Shown piece after piece: positions 1 to 11,798 of a stretch of DNA of 64,000 nt. Positions within the stretch are counted from its first letter, which is position 1. Each line of letters begins with the position of its first letter. The position numbers and the translations under genes are program-made. The notes below the pieces were generated by a model. The model saw nothing but the letters and a program-made list of their open reading frames with translations. It did no database searches and was not told where the DNA came from. The stretch comes from Opisthorchis felineus (lineage: Eukaryota > Platyhelminthes > Trematoda > Opisthorchiida > Opisthorchiidae). The stretch spans positions 623,480-687,479 of the forward strand of contig SJOL01008492.1 in the NCBI GenBank assembly GCA_004794785.1. The letters are read 5' to 3'.

Positions 1-935
1 TCACATCTGATGGTGGAGCATTTGGAAGAGACTCCAGAAGACGATACTGGTAAATTCCTCTAACACCCGGCAGACTCTCAGTTGCCAAGCGATTTGTTCG
101 CAGCTTTCGCGGCCCCGGAAGATGTAGGGAGAAGTGCGTCGTCAGAATGCACAAATGTGTTCCGAAACGACCGGCAGTCAGTTATTGATCCGCGCCATCG
201 GTAAGTGATGGCAATGTGATCGATCTGAGTTTGTGGCCGGCATGCCGTTGGAGGACACCATGTGGCATGACGACTTCGGCTATTTCGAAAGTTAGCACTG
301 TATAAAAACAGCCTGTGATCAGCACACAGCTGAAGCAATCGTTCACCATTGTCCATACGTACCGAGTCCAATCCATGTCGGCCTAATTGGATCTCAGGTA
401 CGCTAAGCCTTCCCACTTGTGCATTCAGATCTCCTCAACCACTTTTCGATATCTGAGCTTTTAGCTCGCCACAGCAGGGCATTCAGGGTGTTGTAAAATC
501 TGTCTTTGACGGCGTTCGAGCTACCGTCAGTTGGGGCGTAAGCAGACACGATAAACAGACATTTATTAACTCCCCGCTTGTGATACTCCTTCACAGACGT
601 TGCCAGATGAACCGCGCAGTGGCGACTATCAACAAGTATCCAGTCAAGCAAGGCTACTTCTGTCCGGAGCCTCAGGACGATACCAACCCCTGCATATCCC
701 CCCGCAGCAGCCTCTGAATCACCAGAACTGCGCAGCCGGAAGCGAGTGGAGAGTGATGGGGCGGTTAGTTAAATCACAGTGCTTGAATTCTTGTTTCTGA
801 GACACGGCACCCATCATTGCCCAGCGAGTCCAGGGTGAGAGCAAGAGCAGCTTGTCCTTCTTGCTTCAGAGTGCGCACATTGAAGGCAGCGAGATAGACT
901 GGGCGTCAAGACTTGAAGATTGATTTGGAGATACC
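1..935 (-). mobile_element. LINE (RTE-like) endonuclease fragment, broken
   Basis: Fragment of a non-LTR retrotransposon encoding its apurinic/apyrimidinic endonuclease, which nicks target DNA before target-primed reverse transcription. Reading the minus strand from about 935 down, in several frames, the usual blocks appear in order: FNVRTLKQEGQAALALTLDS, then SETRIQ (catalytic Glu), then WILVDSR, SAYAPTDGSS, NGERLLQLCADH and QIDHIAI. The last catalytic motif, usually SDH, reads SDD here. Frame changes near 400-420 and 650-720 show that the copy is dead. The reverse-transcriptase half would lie to the left of 78 and is not recognisable before the window edge. It appears to be the same family as the LINE pieces at 17.0-18.2 and 59.6-61.3 kb. 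I am confident of the endonuclease class; the exact clade is inferred. Confidence 0.85.
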
Positions 936-3900
936 TGAGGATGTCGGCGCCATGTAACGGGCAGATGCTGCACGCAAAACTGATGCAAGACGAACAGAAT
1001 CGTCAGTCCTAAGTGCTGGGCCTACAAGGGTAGAGTTATTAATGAGGTGTTGAGAGAGGGAAGAAAAAGTATGTGAAACAGAAAGCAAGGAGGCGTCAGC
1101 AGTAGCCTGTTTTCGCTTACCCGCCCTGCTGTACGCAGCGAGTAGGGCGACCTGGCTGATTGCACCACGCGACGGCCGATGTGGCATGACTCTATTGTTA
1201 GACGTATGTATCATGGTTGTACGTGGGCTGGGATACTGTCAGGGCACCCACCTAGACAGGAGGACGATTAGGCTCCTCAACCAGAGTCTTTAGCTCAAAA
1301 GCCTGACCACAAGGCAGCGTTGTTTGGTGGTAAATGCATTACCATTTCTACGGAACAAGTCGCCACGTGTTCCAACCCCCAACCTGGAGGACCAGAAGAC
1401 TGTTTGTCAGACTTCTATTGACCAACCTGGTATGGGAGACTCTGTGAGTGTCGCGGGGACACCCCCAATATAGCTCAATGGGTCGCTGAGGTGCGCAAAC
1501 CGTCACACCACGGTAAGGTCCAGTTGCTTCGTGACGGGTTTAAGTAAAATGCCAAATTAAGTTAGAAGACTCCCGGAAGAATATAGCGGCCGGAGCAAAA
1601 TGAAGAACCCCTCAATCTGAGCACTTCCACTCAACTCACGGCAGGTTTGCTTGCATTTCCATTTGGTGGCTTCAAACGCATTTGTAACCACATGCCAACC
1701 GTGTTCATAGGCCCCCAGGTTGTAGCTCTATTATTTGGCTTAAAGTTCAGGCTTCCTCAAACGTCTAGTTAGACCGCATGTACGGTTCGTGGATGATGTA
1801 AGCCACAACGAGTGCTTGGTATTTAATGTAATTATTTATCCGCTTGATTCCGTGAACAAGACTACAGAATATGAACACTTTAAAGCAATCAAGGACCTAG
1901 TGGGAATGGTATATGTATACGACTCCAATCCCATTTGAAGTACTTACAAGTTCAGGAGCTGCAAAGTAATTTGCGCTGCTTTTACGCAGAGCCCACTGGT
2001 TGGTTCTCATCATGTAAAACAAACCACTAGGGCAGAATCAAGTATTTTCTTTTCGAACGTGGTTTAAACAGAACACTCACATGAGATCAGGGAAGCCAGT
2101 GGGATCAAAAACCAAGATGTGCCAGTACAATCACACCGTTCGAGTTAGATCAACTCAAGGCGACCTTACATTACTCGAGAGTCGATCACGAATTAGAAAG
2201 ATGTACTGGGTGGCTATCCTAGGCAGAACAAAACACTTGCTTGCTGGGCTAAGTGGTGACGTGTATACGGTACAATAGAACAGGTTTTTACTGCTGGATC
2301 TACTGCTAACCTGTATTCATAACACCAAACAACGCGCGCCCACATCGGTGGGAAGCGTGTACCCGTGCTGGACAGGGGCGACGCCGAGCATGCATTGTTA
2401 GTCTCAGTCGAATAGCGTGAATGTGTTCTCAACGTCATCATTCTGGTTAGTGATGACACTGTGGATTGGATGCTCCGCTGTGTCATCGTCAAAGCAGTCT
2501 CGCTAACTCTGAGTTTGGTGACAGAATGATCGCTCGACCATACCATCCACAGTGAACAGGACAGTTGGGTGGATTGTTTAATTAAGCCGCGTGATAATGA
2601 GATATGGGGGTATGTGCCAAATAATTTCCGGATAAAATGTTAGGGAACTATTGTCTGAGTAGGAGGTGAGTGTAGGAAATTTGTATTAGAATCCGCATAA
2701 CCACGACCACAGAAACAGCCAGCAAATGAAGTAGTTCGTCGTCGGTGTTCTTATTCTGATGCCCGAATTGTCTTTGGCTTCTGACGTTATTAATTGGAAT
2801 TAAATCAGGTGGAAAAATCAGCATGCATGTTCGAATAACGATACAGTTTGTGCGGCATGGTTACGTCTCGAACACTTGTCTACCGCTGTGCGCCACAGGT
2901 AACCAATAAGCGAAAGTACAGAGTAATTTTAATTCCGGCTGACAGACATGGCTCACGTGGACAATGACTGTCACATGTAACTCAGGTCCTTTTGTGAACA
3001 AATGTGTGGCCTTAGCCAAGTAATGAAAAGCCTCTAGACAGGTCAGCAAACGGGTTCTCGTACTCCCTGTGACGATTTTAATGGCTGGAGCAGGGTCAAT
3101 TTGGTGTGCACAGATGATAAGCCGTTTGGCGACAGCCAAAGTAGGATTCCAGCCAGGCGTGGAGTGACGGCTATGAGATTGACTCACACTGTTCAGAACG
3201 TGTTTAGAGAGCCGTACTTCCTTGTTGCTCGGCTTGACGACCATTGAGGATTTGCGGTAACGTATTTAGTCTATATCTAAACCAAACATCAAAGACGTCA
3301 CTGCAAACCGTACCAGCTATTGTCGACATCCACTGCTAATGACGCTATTCAGCTTACCTCGGGATGTCCCAACAGACTGAAAAGCACCTGTCAATCGAAG
3401 CAAGCTTTCGTCGATTACATCAACTGAGCATAGTAAGCCTGGACGTAGCAGGATGTCACCCGAATTGTGGTTACCTGTTCCTGCTTAACAAAGATATTGG
3501 ATCCTGTGGAGGTTCGCACCCTGTATCTTCACTTACGTGAACGGACAAACGATACTCAACCTACTGTCGTCTGGAATAGCTGTCAACCGAGAAACAGCTC
3601 AATTATTCGTCCCATTAGCCGTGTACAAAGGTTGTCAGAAATCTTGATGCTGTTAAAGTTGGCTTTCAAAATTCACACACTGGTCTACCAAGATAAAATG
3701 CTCCAAAATGACCTCGAGCTACCCAACAATAATCGAACTACTGAATAGGCATAGATGGATCACTCAATGATTCGCACGTGATGTGCACATCCGGCGACAT
3801 TTTTCCGGGAAAGAAGGACGGAATTACTTCGCAGTGTACACATCAAACTGATGTTTAATTAGCTCGATATCCAGACTCACGTACGCTGTATTCCCTGAAT

Positions 3901-4235
3901 AGCACAGAGGAGCAACCCTGTGCCTGTCGAACTGCACACCGAAAGAGGAAGGTGTACGACAACGCTCCGTTATCGAACTAGATCAGTGCCAGATTCATGG
4001 GGTGCAGAAAATAGAACGTCAAAAAGCCATAATTACGGTCCACCGACAAAAGACATTTTTGACTGAATACCTTAGGTTCTGGTGTGAATGGAACCGGCAA
4101 TTGCTGTTTTTGCTGCCTGTTGTCGCATCTGTACATTCGCGTGATTGGAATTCGATAACATTTTCATTCTTTTGTATCGTTTACCCTCTGGACTTTTATG
4201 CGAGCCCTGATTTGAATTAAAACCAAATGTATATC
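936..4235. other. No recognisable gene
   Basis: About 3.3 kb with stop codons in all frames and only scattered short open frames. The longest, on the minus strand at 2,861-3,244 (127 codons), has no motif I recognise and no convincing splice sites. I treat it as chance or old repeat sequence. Confidence 0.5.
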
Positions 4236-4243
4236 GAAATGTT
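4236..4243. repeat. Left 8-bp target-site duplication of Merlin element
   Basis: GAAATGTT lies immediately before the transposon and is repeated exactly at 5,367-5,374 immediately after it. Eight to nine base target duplications are characteristic of the Merlin superfamily. Confidence 0.9.
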
Positions 4244-4269
4244 GGATCTTTTCCAGATAAGCCCCGCCA
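4244..4269 (+). repeat. Merlin 5' terminal inverted repeat
   Basis: Twenty-six bases, 25 matching the other end in inverted orientation. Part of it, TAAGCCCCGCCA (4,258-4,269), occurs again inside the element at 4,298-4,309, a subterminal copy that may be a second transposase binding site. Confidence 0.92.
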
Positions 4270-4433
4270 CTAATGCAAAAGTGCATGCAAGAAAAGTTAA
4301 GCCCCGCCATTTTTGCCAGCTCCAATTTAATGTACGCACACAACGTTGACCTATTTTTGATGAAAACAATTCCTTATCCGCATCTAGGCTCATTTTGTGC
4401 AAAACTTTTCTCCGTTAGGACGTAAAACCTTAA

Positions 4434-5311
4434 ATGAACTTTCTGACGCTTTCAACTCTCGTTCATGACAAGGAGACGGTAATACGTTTTTGCAGGAGTG
4501 ATCCATCCGCAACGTTTATGCAACAATGGCCACCAAATGACACTTTCAACTGTTTCTAACAGGTGGAGGTGTAATGCCCGACAGTGTTGGCAAGAAGTCG
4601 GTCTTCGAACGGAAACTTAGCTGGAGCGGTCTAGGATGGATTTTAGGACAGTAATTCTATTCATTTATTGCTGGTCCAAAAATTTGGCAAAAATCAAATT
4701 CTGCTCAGAGGAATTATCTGTAAGCCACACGACCATTGTTAACTGGAAGAACCTTCTTCGCGAAGTTTGCACCTGGCGGATTTTGCAGACTCCAACAGTT
4801 ATCGGCGGCCCAGGTCTACACGTCGAGATCGATGGAACGCTAATATCTCGCCGTAAAAACCACGCAGGGCGTTTCCTTCCCCAGCAGTGGATTTTCGGAG
4901 GGATCTGCCGGAAAACTAAAGAGGTGTTCATGTGTGCAGTGCCAGATCGATCTGCGGCCACTCTGATGGACACAATCCAGACCTGCATTGCCCCCGGCTC
5001 AATCATCATCTCCGATATGTGGGCATCATACCAAGGAATTGAAACGATGATTGACATGAATTATACTCATGAAGAGGTTAATCATACCGAAAACTTTGTG
5101 GATCCAACGACTGGAGCTCACACAAACCAGCGAATCTCTTTGGCACGTCTACAAGATGCAGAATAAACGCCAATGCGGCACACACCGATCTTTAGTGGAC
5201 AGCTACTTGTGTGAGTTCGTTTGGAGGCAAAGGTACCGAAAAACGGACCTTTTCATTCAAATTATTAATGACAATCACCCAAGTACAAGTTTCCTATCCT
5301 CTTTTTTCTAA
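4434..5311 (+). pseudogene. Merlin transposase (DDE, IS1595/ISXO2-like), frameshifted
   Basis: The transposase would cut and join the element ends with a DDE catalytic triad. The probable start is ATG at 4,434 (MNFLTLSTLVHDK). A frame change near 4,485-4,500 leads to a zinc-ribbon-like region (C..G..M then RWRC....C, about 4,519-4,590). An in-frame TAG lies at 4,618, and the frame then stays open to about 5,120. It contains the helix-turn-helix stretch SVSHTTIVNW, the first catalytic Asp in VEIDGTL, the block LPQQWIFGGIC, and the second Asp in IISDMWASY. One missing base near 5,115-5,133 moves the remainder to another frame, where the catalytic Glu appears in SESLW, followed by GTHRSLVDSYLCEF. 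It ends with TAA at 5,309-5,311. All catalytic residues survive, but the gene has at least three lesions. Confidence 0.95.
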
Positions 5312-5340
5312 TCTTTTTTGGGTGGTGGGGGTTAATTTTT

Positions 5341-5366
5341 TGACGGGGCTTATCTGGAAAAGATCC
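5341..5366 (-). repeat. Merlin 3' terminal inverted repeat
   Basis: Inverted partner of 4,244-4,269, differing at a single base (T for C after CCCCG). It is followed directly by the right target duplication. Confidence 0.92.
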
Positions 5367-5374
5367 GAAATGTT
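5367..5374. repeat. Right 8-bp target-site duplication of Merlin element
   Basis: GAAATGTT, identical to 4,236-4,243. Confidence 0.9.
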
Positions 5375-6689
5375 TTGCGTATTGTTGAGTTACCAAACGA
5401 AACTGCTAATCCAATGAGGGAAGTGAGTGCGTGAGATTCGGTGAAAGAGTCGTTCCATCCTCTTGGCCCACCTAGCTTGTTCGAATATGTTCCACTTGAT
5501 GAAGTTAGAAAAATTCTTATCTTATAACTGATTAACCTGTTTGTTGTACTGAATTTCAGCTTCAACTGGCCAATGTAGCTGGGACTTTCCACCAATATTT
5601 TCATTCATATGAAGTGTGCCACAATCACATGTTTCTAGCACTTGGAAGTGCAAACAGATGTCTGTTGGTAGTGTGAGGAGATTTGTGAATCTCAATGGAG
5701 AATTCGTCCCGTAAAAGAAGCCGATCTATGCCGAAAAGCCCAGAAATACTGTGCAGCTGTTTCATCTTCAGTTGTGAAGTGTAGCCTAACCTCAAAATTT
5801 GCACGGACCTAAGTTGGGTTTGGCCGATTTTCAACTTCGTGCGCACTTTTGCAACGCCTGACAGTATAAGACTTTTCATGAACTGACAATGGGATATAGC
5901 AAAATGTGTTTCGGAAATCTGCCCTTCTGACTGGTCCTGCCGAATTGCCCACTGCGCTGATACACCGAAACTTGCACCTTGGCATAACGACCGGAAACCT
6001 AAAATAGTCGGGTCTGAAAGGTTGAGTGCAGGGCCTGAGGAACGGTTTAATGCGCTCGAAAGGCCGTAATTCTAAGGTTTACACTATATAACATATAAAG
6101 AACATGGCAGCATGTCATTACCTAGTTGACTATAAATAATTCCGAGTCATCATATGAACATACCGCCAAACCTCATGTGAATAAGTTTCGGTAGTAGCTT
6201 AGGTTTATAATGCTTTGAGCTTAACAATGTACTTGCCTGACAACAGTAAGCTTGTCGCATTTCAGAAAATACAAGAACTTCACCTTGTTTCTGATACGGT
6301 AGAATAGACTTTTGAAGCTAAAAGTGACAAGGAGAAATAAACGCACACTCCTAAGTGTTGGTTACCTAAGAGCGGTATATTTTGACATTAGGCTGAAAGT
6401 CCGAAGAGCCACTTCTCTTAGGACGTAAGCAATGCCTTTATTTCGCACTGCCATGTATTGCACCATTTTTGGCTCATTATTACCTACCTCCAAATAGTAC
6501 TTTCAGTACATAAGCTGTTCCGAAAATTTTCTTTTGATTTCTGTGCATGAATCAATACAGATACCTCAGGAAAGTCACCTGATCTAATAATTGTTGATTA
6601 GTAACCAACGAGCCAGATGTTCATTTGATTCTCTTATGGTAACCAAATTTCTGTGCAGCGGAGTGTAGTCCGCGAATTTTTAACAAATT
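5375..6689. other. No recognisable gene
   Basis: Non-coding sequence between the Merlin element and the Penelope-like fragment. I looked for a Penelope reverse-transcriptase core upstream of 6,690 and saw none, so the element is probably 5'-truncated. Confidence 0.45.
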
Positions 6690-7265
6690 GTGAGATTCAA
6701 ATGGGGCTGCGGTTACCTAAGTAGCCCTAAGAGGGGTAGAACCAGTCGTGGCCTGCCGAAGAGTTTTCAGTTTAAGGAAGATATACCGGCCGACCTACTG
6801 AACAGAAGACTTTCTACCAGTGTGAACAAAGTTCTCCCGGCCGCAACACTCCGAACCTGGTTCACAAGCAATCATCTGTGCTCCTCTAATCTCAAAGATA
6901 GAGTGCCCGTCCACGCCTAAAATATGTTAGTGTACTCATTCTCTGCTGCTGTGCAGCGGAATACATCGGATGCACGACTAGGCAACTCAGCCAAAGAATG
7001 AAGGAACGCAATCCACCCTGGCTAGCTTCTGGAACTAGGAGGACGATAACCAGCTCAGTAGTACAAAATCTAGCAGACACGGCACACAAAGTTATACCCA
7101 GCCAAAGCTTCCGTATTGTTTACAAGGCGCCAGCTAATCAACCCAGATCAGTACAGCAACGCACAATCGCAGTGGCTGAAGCTATCGCCATACGCCATCG
7201 TGACCCGATCCTTTGTCGGCAAAAACTCCTTGTTTGTGTGTTGTACTTGCCATGGTCCAACTCAC
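6690..7265 (+). pseudogene. Penelope-like element, C-terminal GIY-YIG endonuclease fragment
   Basis: Penelope-like retroelements encode a reverse transcriptase followed by a GIY-YIG nuclease. The first frame (6,690-6,920) reads DIPADLLNRRLSTSVNKVLP followed by TSNHL and LKDRVPVHA, the linker before the nuclease. After a frame change the nuclease core appears: AAEYIGCTTRQLSQRMKER (from 6,953), i.e. the YIG motif and the R-Q-L-x-x-R helix. It is followed by WLASG, a degraded SSVVQNL.DTAHKV block, and the conserved tail VAEAIAIRHRDPILCRQK ending in LPW at about 7,260. The arrangement matches trematode Penelope-like elements as I know them. The copy is 5'-truncated and frameshifted. Confidence 0.85.
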
Positions 7266-9795
7266 CTCCCCCCACATTTACACTCTGTGCTGAACACAAC
7301 CACAGCACTACCCGCACTGACAAACTCAAGTCACCCTATTGGTGACCTAAACTAGTTGTCCTTTGATAGGTAGCCAATGTCGTCTCTCACTCGATTTCCT
7401 GTTCATGTACACCATGCTCATTCAAATATGTTAAATACTGCTCTCTTAACCTTTGCAACTGTATGACTTGAAAAGACCTTGCCGAAAACATGTTCGTCAA
7501 CCCATCTGTGTTCTTATTATAAATGGGAATTTTCGGAATAATGTTTTCAGCAACCTTATGAGTAGTGTTTCTTCAAGAAAATTAGTTTGTAGGTTATATC
7601 TGACGAGGTTGATCGTACCGATCCTGAAACAGCATCGGCAGAATGTGCGTTTGGGAGCGAGTTCAAGAAAACAGGCACCTTCCATACTCATAAAAGAAAA
7701 AGGCAAACTGATATTGAAAACACGAGTTTGCTTTTAGTGATTAGTAAAGCCTTCGGGGCATTATGAGGTTTCGTATAGTTTTCATCTTTTTATGTTCCAG
7801 AACGTAGCTTTACACGTCGAATTTAGTACTGGCGCATTCTACTAATTTCATCGACGCTTTCTGCATGTTTTTGTGTACTAAGAATTTGATTATCTGGAAC
7901 GCTGAATCTCAGCTGAGGCCCATAGGCTGCTGTGCGATATCATCTCAGTCCGTAACCGCTAGAGGTAGCTAAATTCACTTCTTTACGTATACTACTCCCG
8001 GCCAAAAACTTCAAAAAAAATTATGGGAGAATGCTCAACCAACCGGCGCCTGACTGCAGGCATTTGCTTGTTCGAAAGCATAGACAATTCCGTAATTTTA
8101 CCTGTATCACGCCCGTTGTTGAATGAAATATAGCTACTTGTCCGCTTACGGCCCTGCTTTAAATGGCTCCCTACAGCTAATCAGGGAAAACAGAGCTGGC
8201 AGATATAGTTGCTGTCATGTGAAAACAACCTTCACTAGGTGGTAGTCAACAAGCACATTCGATGGGATCCTGTCCAAATATTAATGGAGTAGGACTGATT
8301 TTCCCAAGGTTTGCATACCCCCCAGTCTGGTGGGTAATTAAGCTACAAGTGAGATTTTTCCGAGAACGAGCTCCCGTTAATTAGTTTTCTGGTTGAATAC
8401 TTTTGAATTTGAATAATTGAATTTGAATAATTTGAATTTGAATTGAATAATTGTGTTTACAACAGGCTCGAGATAACTACTAAATAAGTGACTTCCTGAA
8501 AATTTTTCGTTTTTTTATGTTGTAACGCACATGCGATGTCAACTTACAGTTAGTACAGCGTATTCCATACTTTTACCAACAAATTGACACGACTCGCTTG
8601 AAAGTTCACACTGACCGGTGGATTTCGAGTAAATGAGCCTTAGTTAAAAGACCGATTGCCTGCATGGATACGTTTTTGCAAAGACAAGCGCATGAATTCA
8701 AAAGAACTTGGACAGCGGTACGCTATCTGTGAGACCTGACGAAAGAGGTCGGTAAGAGTGATTAATACTGAGCAGTATTCAATGCACACCAACATATTTG
8801 TCTAATGTTGAAGTTGGTGTGGGTGCATCTGAAGACAACGCTACAAGATATGTTCATGTGTGTGTGTGTGTAATCTACTATTCAAAATGTGTGAGGGTGC
8901 GGGCTCGACAAAAATAGTGTGGGAGAATACTGGTTCTGCCGCCACTTGCATGGTCCAATCCTGGTCACTGTGTTCCTATAACAAGAGAATAAAACTTTGG
9001 TGTACAATAATGTCAACTCAGGTGAGCATGATCTAATTTATCCTGAATTCCACATTCCAGGTCTGTATGACATATGTTTGTGGTAAGCGTCTAACCTGTT
9101 TCAAAGAACTGTGGTGTGTTCACCACCCTAACTGCTGCCATTAACTGATATAATTAATTCAGATAAAATCAAGAAAGTCATTTCGCACACAGACTGAAAT
9201 TTTGTCTGCGCAGCAAGAGAATTCCAAGTAGGAATGTCAAAAGCCAAAAATATGTTTAGTAACCACTTAGATCGACCAGTACGAAGTGATGCGGAAACCT
9301 ACCTGATGAATTCGGTGACCTACATATCAACCAGAAAAATATTGGGATATAATATATCTAGTCTTATCTTGGATGGCCAAATGACCATGGACCAACCTTC
9401 CCATCCCCACAGTTGCCTTTAACTCCATTGATGGCTCCTTTTCTGGCAAGCTGTACATATGATTCAGTCGAGAGATGCGAGCGCAGTCTTACGGTTATTT
9501 ATTTCAGTTACATATGTACATTATTTATCCAATTTTGTGCTCCAATGATTTGCTGACACGATCCGATCCCAGTTGACCGAGATCTAACGCATGACTATCC
9601 CGTCCTTATTCTCCCATTTTTTTCGATGACGGAACTTGTATCGGCTGGAACAAAGGTGACATGGGTAAACCCTTCATGACTGTACATGACTGTACGAGTC
9701 TAAAATATAAATACATACAGACCGCGCAAATACTGATGACGACAGGTGCCACCCTAGGGGAAATTGGACCGTTAACTGGTCATGTCATGTTGTTA
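7266..9795. other. No recognisable gene; simple repeats only
   Basis: No supported coding sequence. It contains a short tandem array at 8,399-8,452 and a (TG)n run near 8,860. The first bases after 7,265 may be the 3' untranslated tail of the Penelope-like fragment. Confidence 0.45.
8399..8452. repeat. Short imperfect tandem repeat (GAATTTGAATAATT-like)
   Basis: Several imperfect copies of a 12-15 base unit rich in GAATTTGAATAATT stand side by side. No coding potential. Confidence 0.75.
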
Positions 9796-10251
9796 TCAGA
9801 GGCCTGATGTGACCAGATAATACTTGGGAAGACAAAAGTGTAACCACCATAGGTCAAACATGTTATCTAGCCCCAGTTTTTGAACATTCTTGGTGTTGGC
9901 AATGTTTTGGAATATAGGTAGCTCGGGTGCGCTGCTTGGTTGTTGGTCTGTTCGCCGAGCTTGGCAGTTGGATTGCAAACGTTTCATCACCAACCGCTTA
10001 ACAGCGACTTTTGTCTGCTGTCGTATCTTGGTCATTCAGTTTAGAGTAAGGACCAGCAATATATATATATATATATATATATATATCCTGGTTAGATTTG
10101 CTGCCGAAATGAGTTCATCACTCGTAATCGCCAAAAGCCTGAGGCTGTCATCAGGAGGGTTATATTTCCCAAATTTCCAGCATCCAGTCTGTCTTGTTCT
10201 TTTGCCAAATCTTTCGTAGTAATCTACTTGTCTTCTAGCCTTGTATTTCAT
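9796..10251 (-). repeat. Penelope-like or unclassified interspersed repeat fragment
   Basis: The minus strand carries open stretches on both sides of an (AT)n run. One side reads KYNPPDDSLRLLAITSDELI; the other includes VMKRLQSNCQARRTDQQPSS. The phrase corresponding to 9,950-9,985 (TTGGCAGTTGGATTGCAAAC on plus) resembles flanking motifs of fluke Penelope-like repeats, and a related 27-base stretch occurs at 42,357-42,385. Assignment to Penelope is inferred from this resemblance only. Confidence 0.35.
10059..10086. repeat. (AT)n microsatellite
   Basis: Fourteen uninterrupted AT units. Confidence 0.95.
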
Positions 10252-11546
10252 AACCTAAATAAGTTTCTTCTCACTAAATCCCTTGTTTCACAAACCCCAA
10301 CAGCTGGTACGCACCACGCCGGCTGGTAGCACAAACCGATCTCTTATGTTTGCAAAGAAAAATAAAGCCGGTTGCCTACTGTATTCGCATGGAATGGCCG
10401 ACTGTGACTGAAGCATGTGTGAACTGCAAGCCACTGTGCCACATAACTCTTGGATTTAAAGCTGCACTTTCCTGATATGGTCATAATGCGCACAACTTTG
10501 AAAGGTAAGGACACCTTACTTTTCTGGATTATTCATACCGGGACTGCCCCAGCTAAAACGTGCTGACTGCAATATTATTGAATGACGGTGGCAGGTTTAT
10601 GTGCACTTTTGAAAATTGAGTTTGAACCAGCTGAAAGTTTAACAGTTGACCAAATATTCTTTAAAGAACGTTTCGATATAATGATTATTCCTATCTGGCA
10701 ATAATGTCTCGCCCGCAACCTATGGACATCATCGGGTCCGTAACACGGTATAACGGCAGTTGAGCTGGAAACACGCCAAGATTCACCATTATTTGTCTTG
10801 TGGAGTAGCTGATTGCACAATATCCACGGTGATACCGGGAGACAGAGACAAATCGGGGGTGTCGCGAGTTTCCAGTTTCTCAAACGGTTTTACATAAACT
10901 TTGTTATTTGTAATCAAAATTGATAGGCAATGACGGCAAAGAAACTGACACACTGAATGAGCTAAAGCTGCGCACATTCAGACAACCACTAAGAGTACGA
11001 AAGCAAACGAGAGCTTTTAAAACCCATCCGTGTAAGAACCCCGTAACAAAAAGCCATACAAATGTGTCAGTTTATAACAGGTTCTAATAGGTTATACTAG
11101 TTAGGTATTTAAGAATTCCTTTCTCTACAGATATTGCCAATTCCCTATCGGGGCTGCTCAGTTATCCGTTATCAGATAAATCGGTTAAAAATGCACCGCA
11201 ATATCTACAGAGAGTACTTGACGTTGTTGTTCTTGTTGCTGCTGTTCTTGCTGATCTTCTGCTAAAGGGAAGTGCGGATTGTGGAGTACTCAAGCGTTGC
11301 TCAAAGCCTAGGCCATAACTTGTTTGACAAATTCCAGGAGGTTCAGAGCCCTCAGTACACTACGAGGTGCTTGCTGGCTGAAGAAAAGACGCCAACTGTG
11401 AGTCAACCTGCGGGTAACCCCAATGAATCAAAATAGTAGACGAATTCGGTTCCCAAAGCTATTGCAAATAATCCAGTTTACCTATTCGAGCGGCACTCAT
11501 GGTATTCATGTGAGAAGGCCGTGAAATTTGCAGTCAAGGCTTTAAG
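10252..11546. other. No supported gene
   Basis: Minus-strand open frames at 10,575-10,977 include a protein-like stretch (VYVKPFEKLETRDTPDLSLS) but lack acceptable splice sites, so I do not call an exon. Confidence 0.4.
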
Positions 11547-11798
11547 CTCGATCTGTGAAGGATGCACATCCCAGGAATATTGTTGAGATCGGCGTTCTTG
11601 CCTGTCCAAAGTCTTGCAGTTTTTTAATTCCCACGCGTAAATCGTGTCAAACCTGTTCGGTCACATGTGTCAATGATACAGAAAATGTACTCACAGACCC
11701 ACAGTTTCCTGCTGTTTGTGATTCTGTGATACAAAACCACACATATGGGCAAACTGGTTTCTCTAAACATACTTGTGGAATAATGGGGGAACTACATG
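11547..11798 (+). CDS. Candidate cysteine-rich internal exon
   Basis: An open plus-strand stretch encoding about 80 residues with seven cysteines, including CPKSC, SCQTCSVTC and a later C-C pair, plus two possible N-glycosylation sites (NDT, NHT). This resembles secreted cysteine-rich modules, but no family is recognised. It ends at a good donor (CATG then gtaaga at 11,799) in phase 1. The acceptor is unsure: AG at 11,545-11,546 or at 11,573-11,574 (after CACATCCC). No neighbouring exons were found, so this could be chance. Confidence 0.3.

Larger units (their letters stand above)
4244..5366 (+). mobile_element. Merlin (IS1016-related) DNA transposon, complete but inactive
   Basis: A cut-and-paste transposon of 1,123 bp. 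The ends are inverted repeats: positions 4,244-4,269 read GGATCTTTTCCAGATAAGCC followed by CCGCCA, and the reverse complement of 5,341-5,366 is the same except for one base (25 of 26 identical). Perfect 8-bp direct repeats (GAAATGTT) flank it. Inside is one transposase gene in the same orientation, interrupted by frame changes and an in-frame stop. Merlin elements are known from schistosomes and other animals and are related to bacterial IS1016. Good ends with a broken gene suggest a fairly recent insertion that was mobilised in trans or decayed afterwards. Confidence 0.95.

Noticed and set aside
1468..1550. tRNA-like motif (TATAGCTCAATGGG ... GGGTTTAAGT)
   Set aside because: Box spacing is too long and both boxes deviate. 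Not enough to call a tRNA or SINE.
2861..3244. 127-codon minus-strand open frame
   Set aside because: No conserved motif, no splice context and unremarkable composition. Likely chance or old repeat.
10135..10170. CTGATGA followed by a small hairpin on the minus strand as a hammerhead
   Set aside because: The GAAA box after stem II is missing, and the stretch lies in an open repeat frame.
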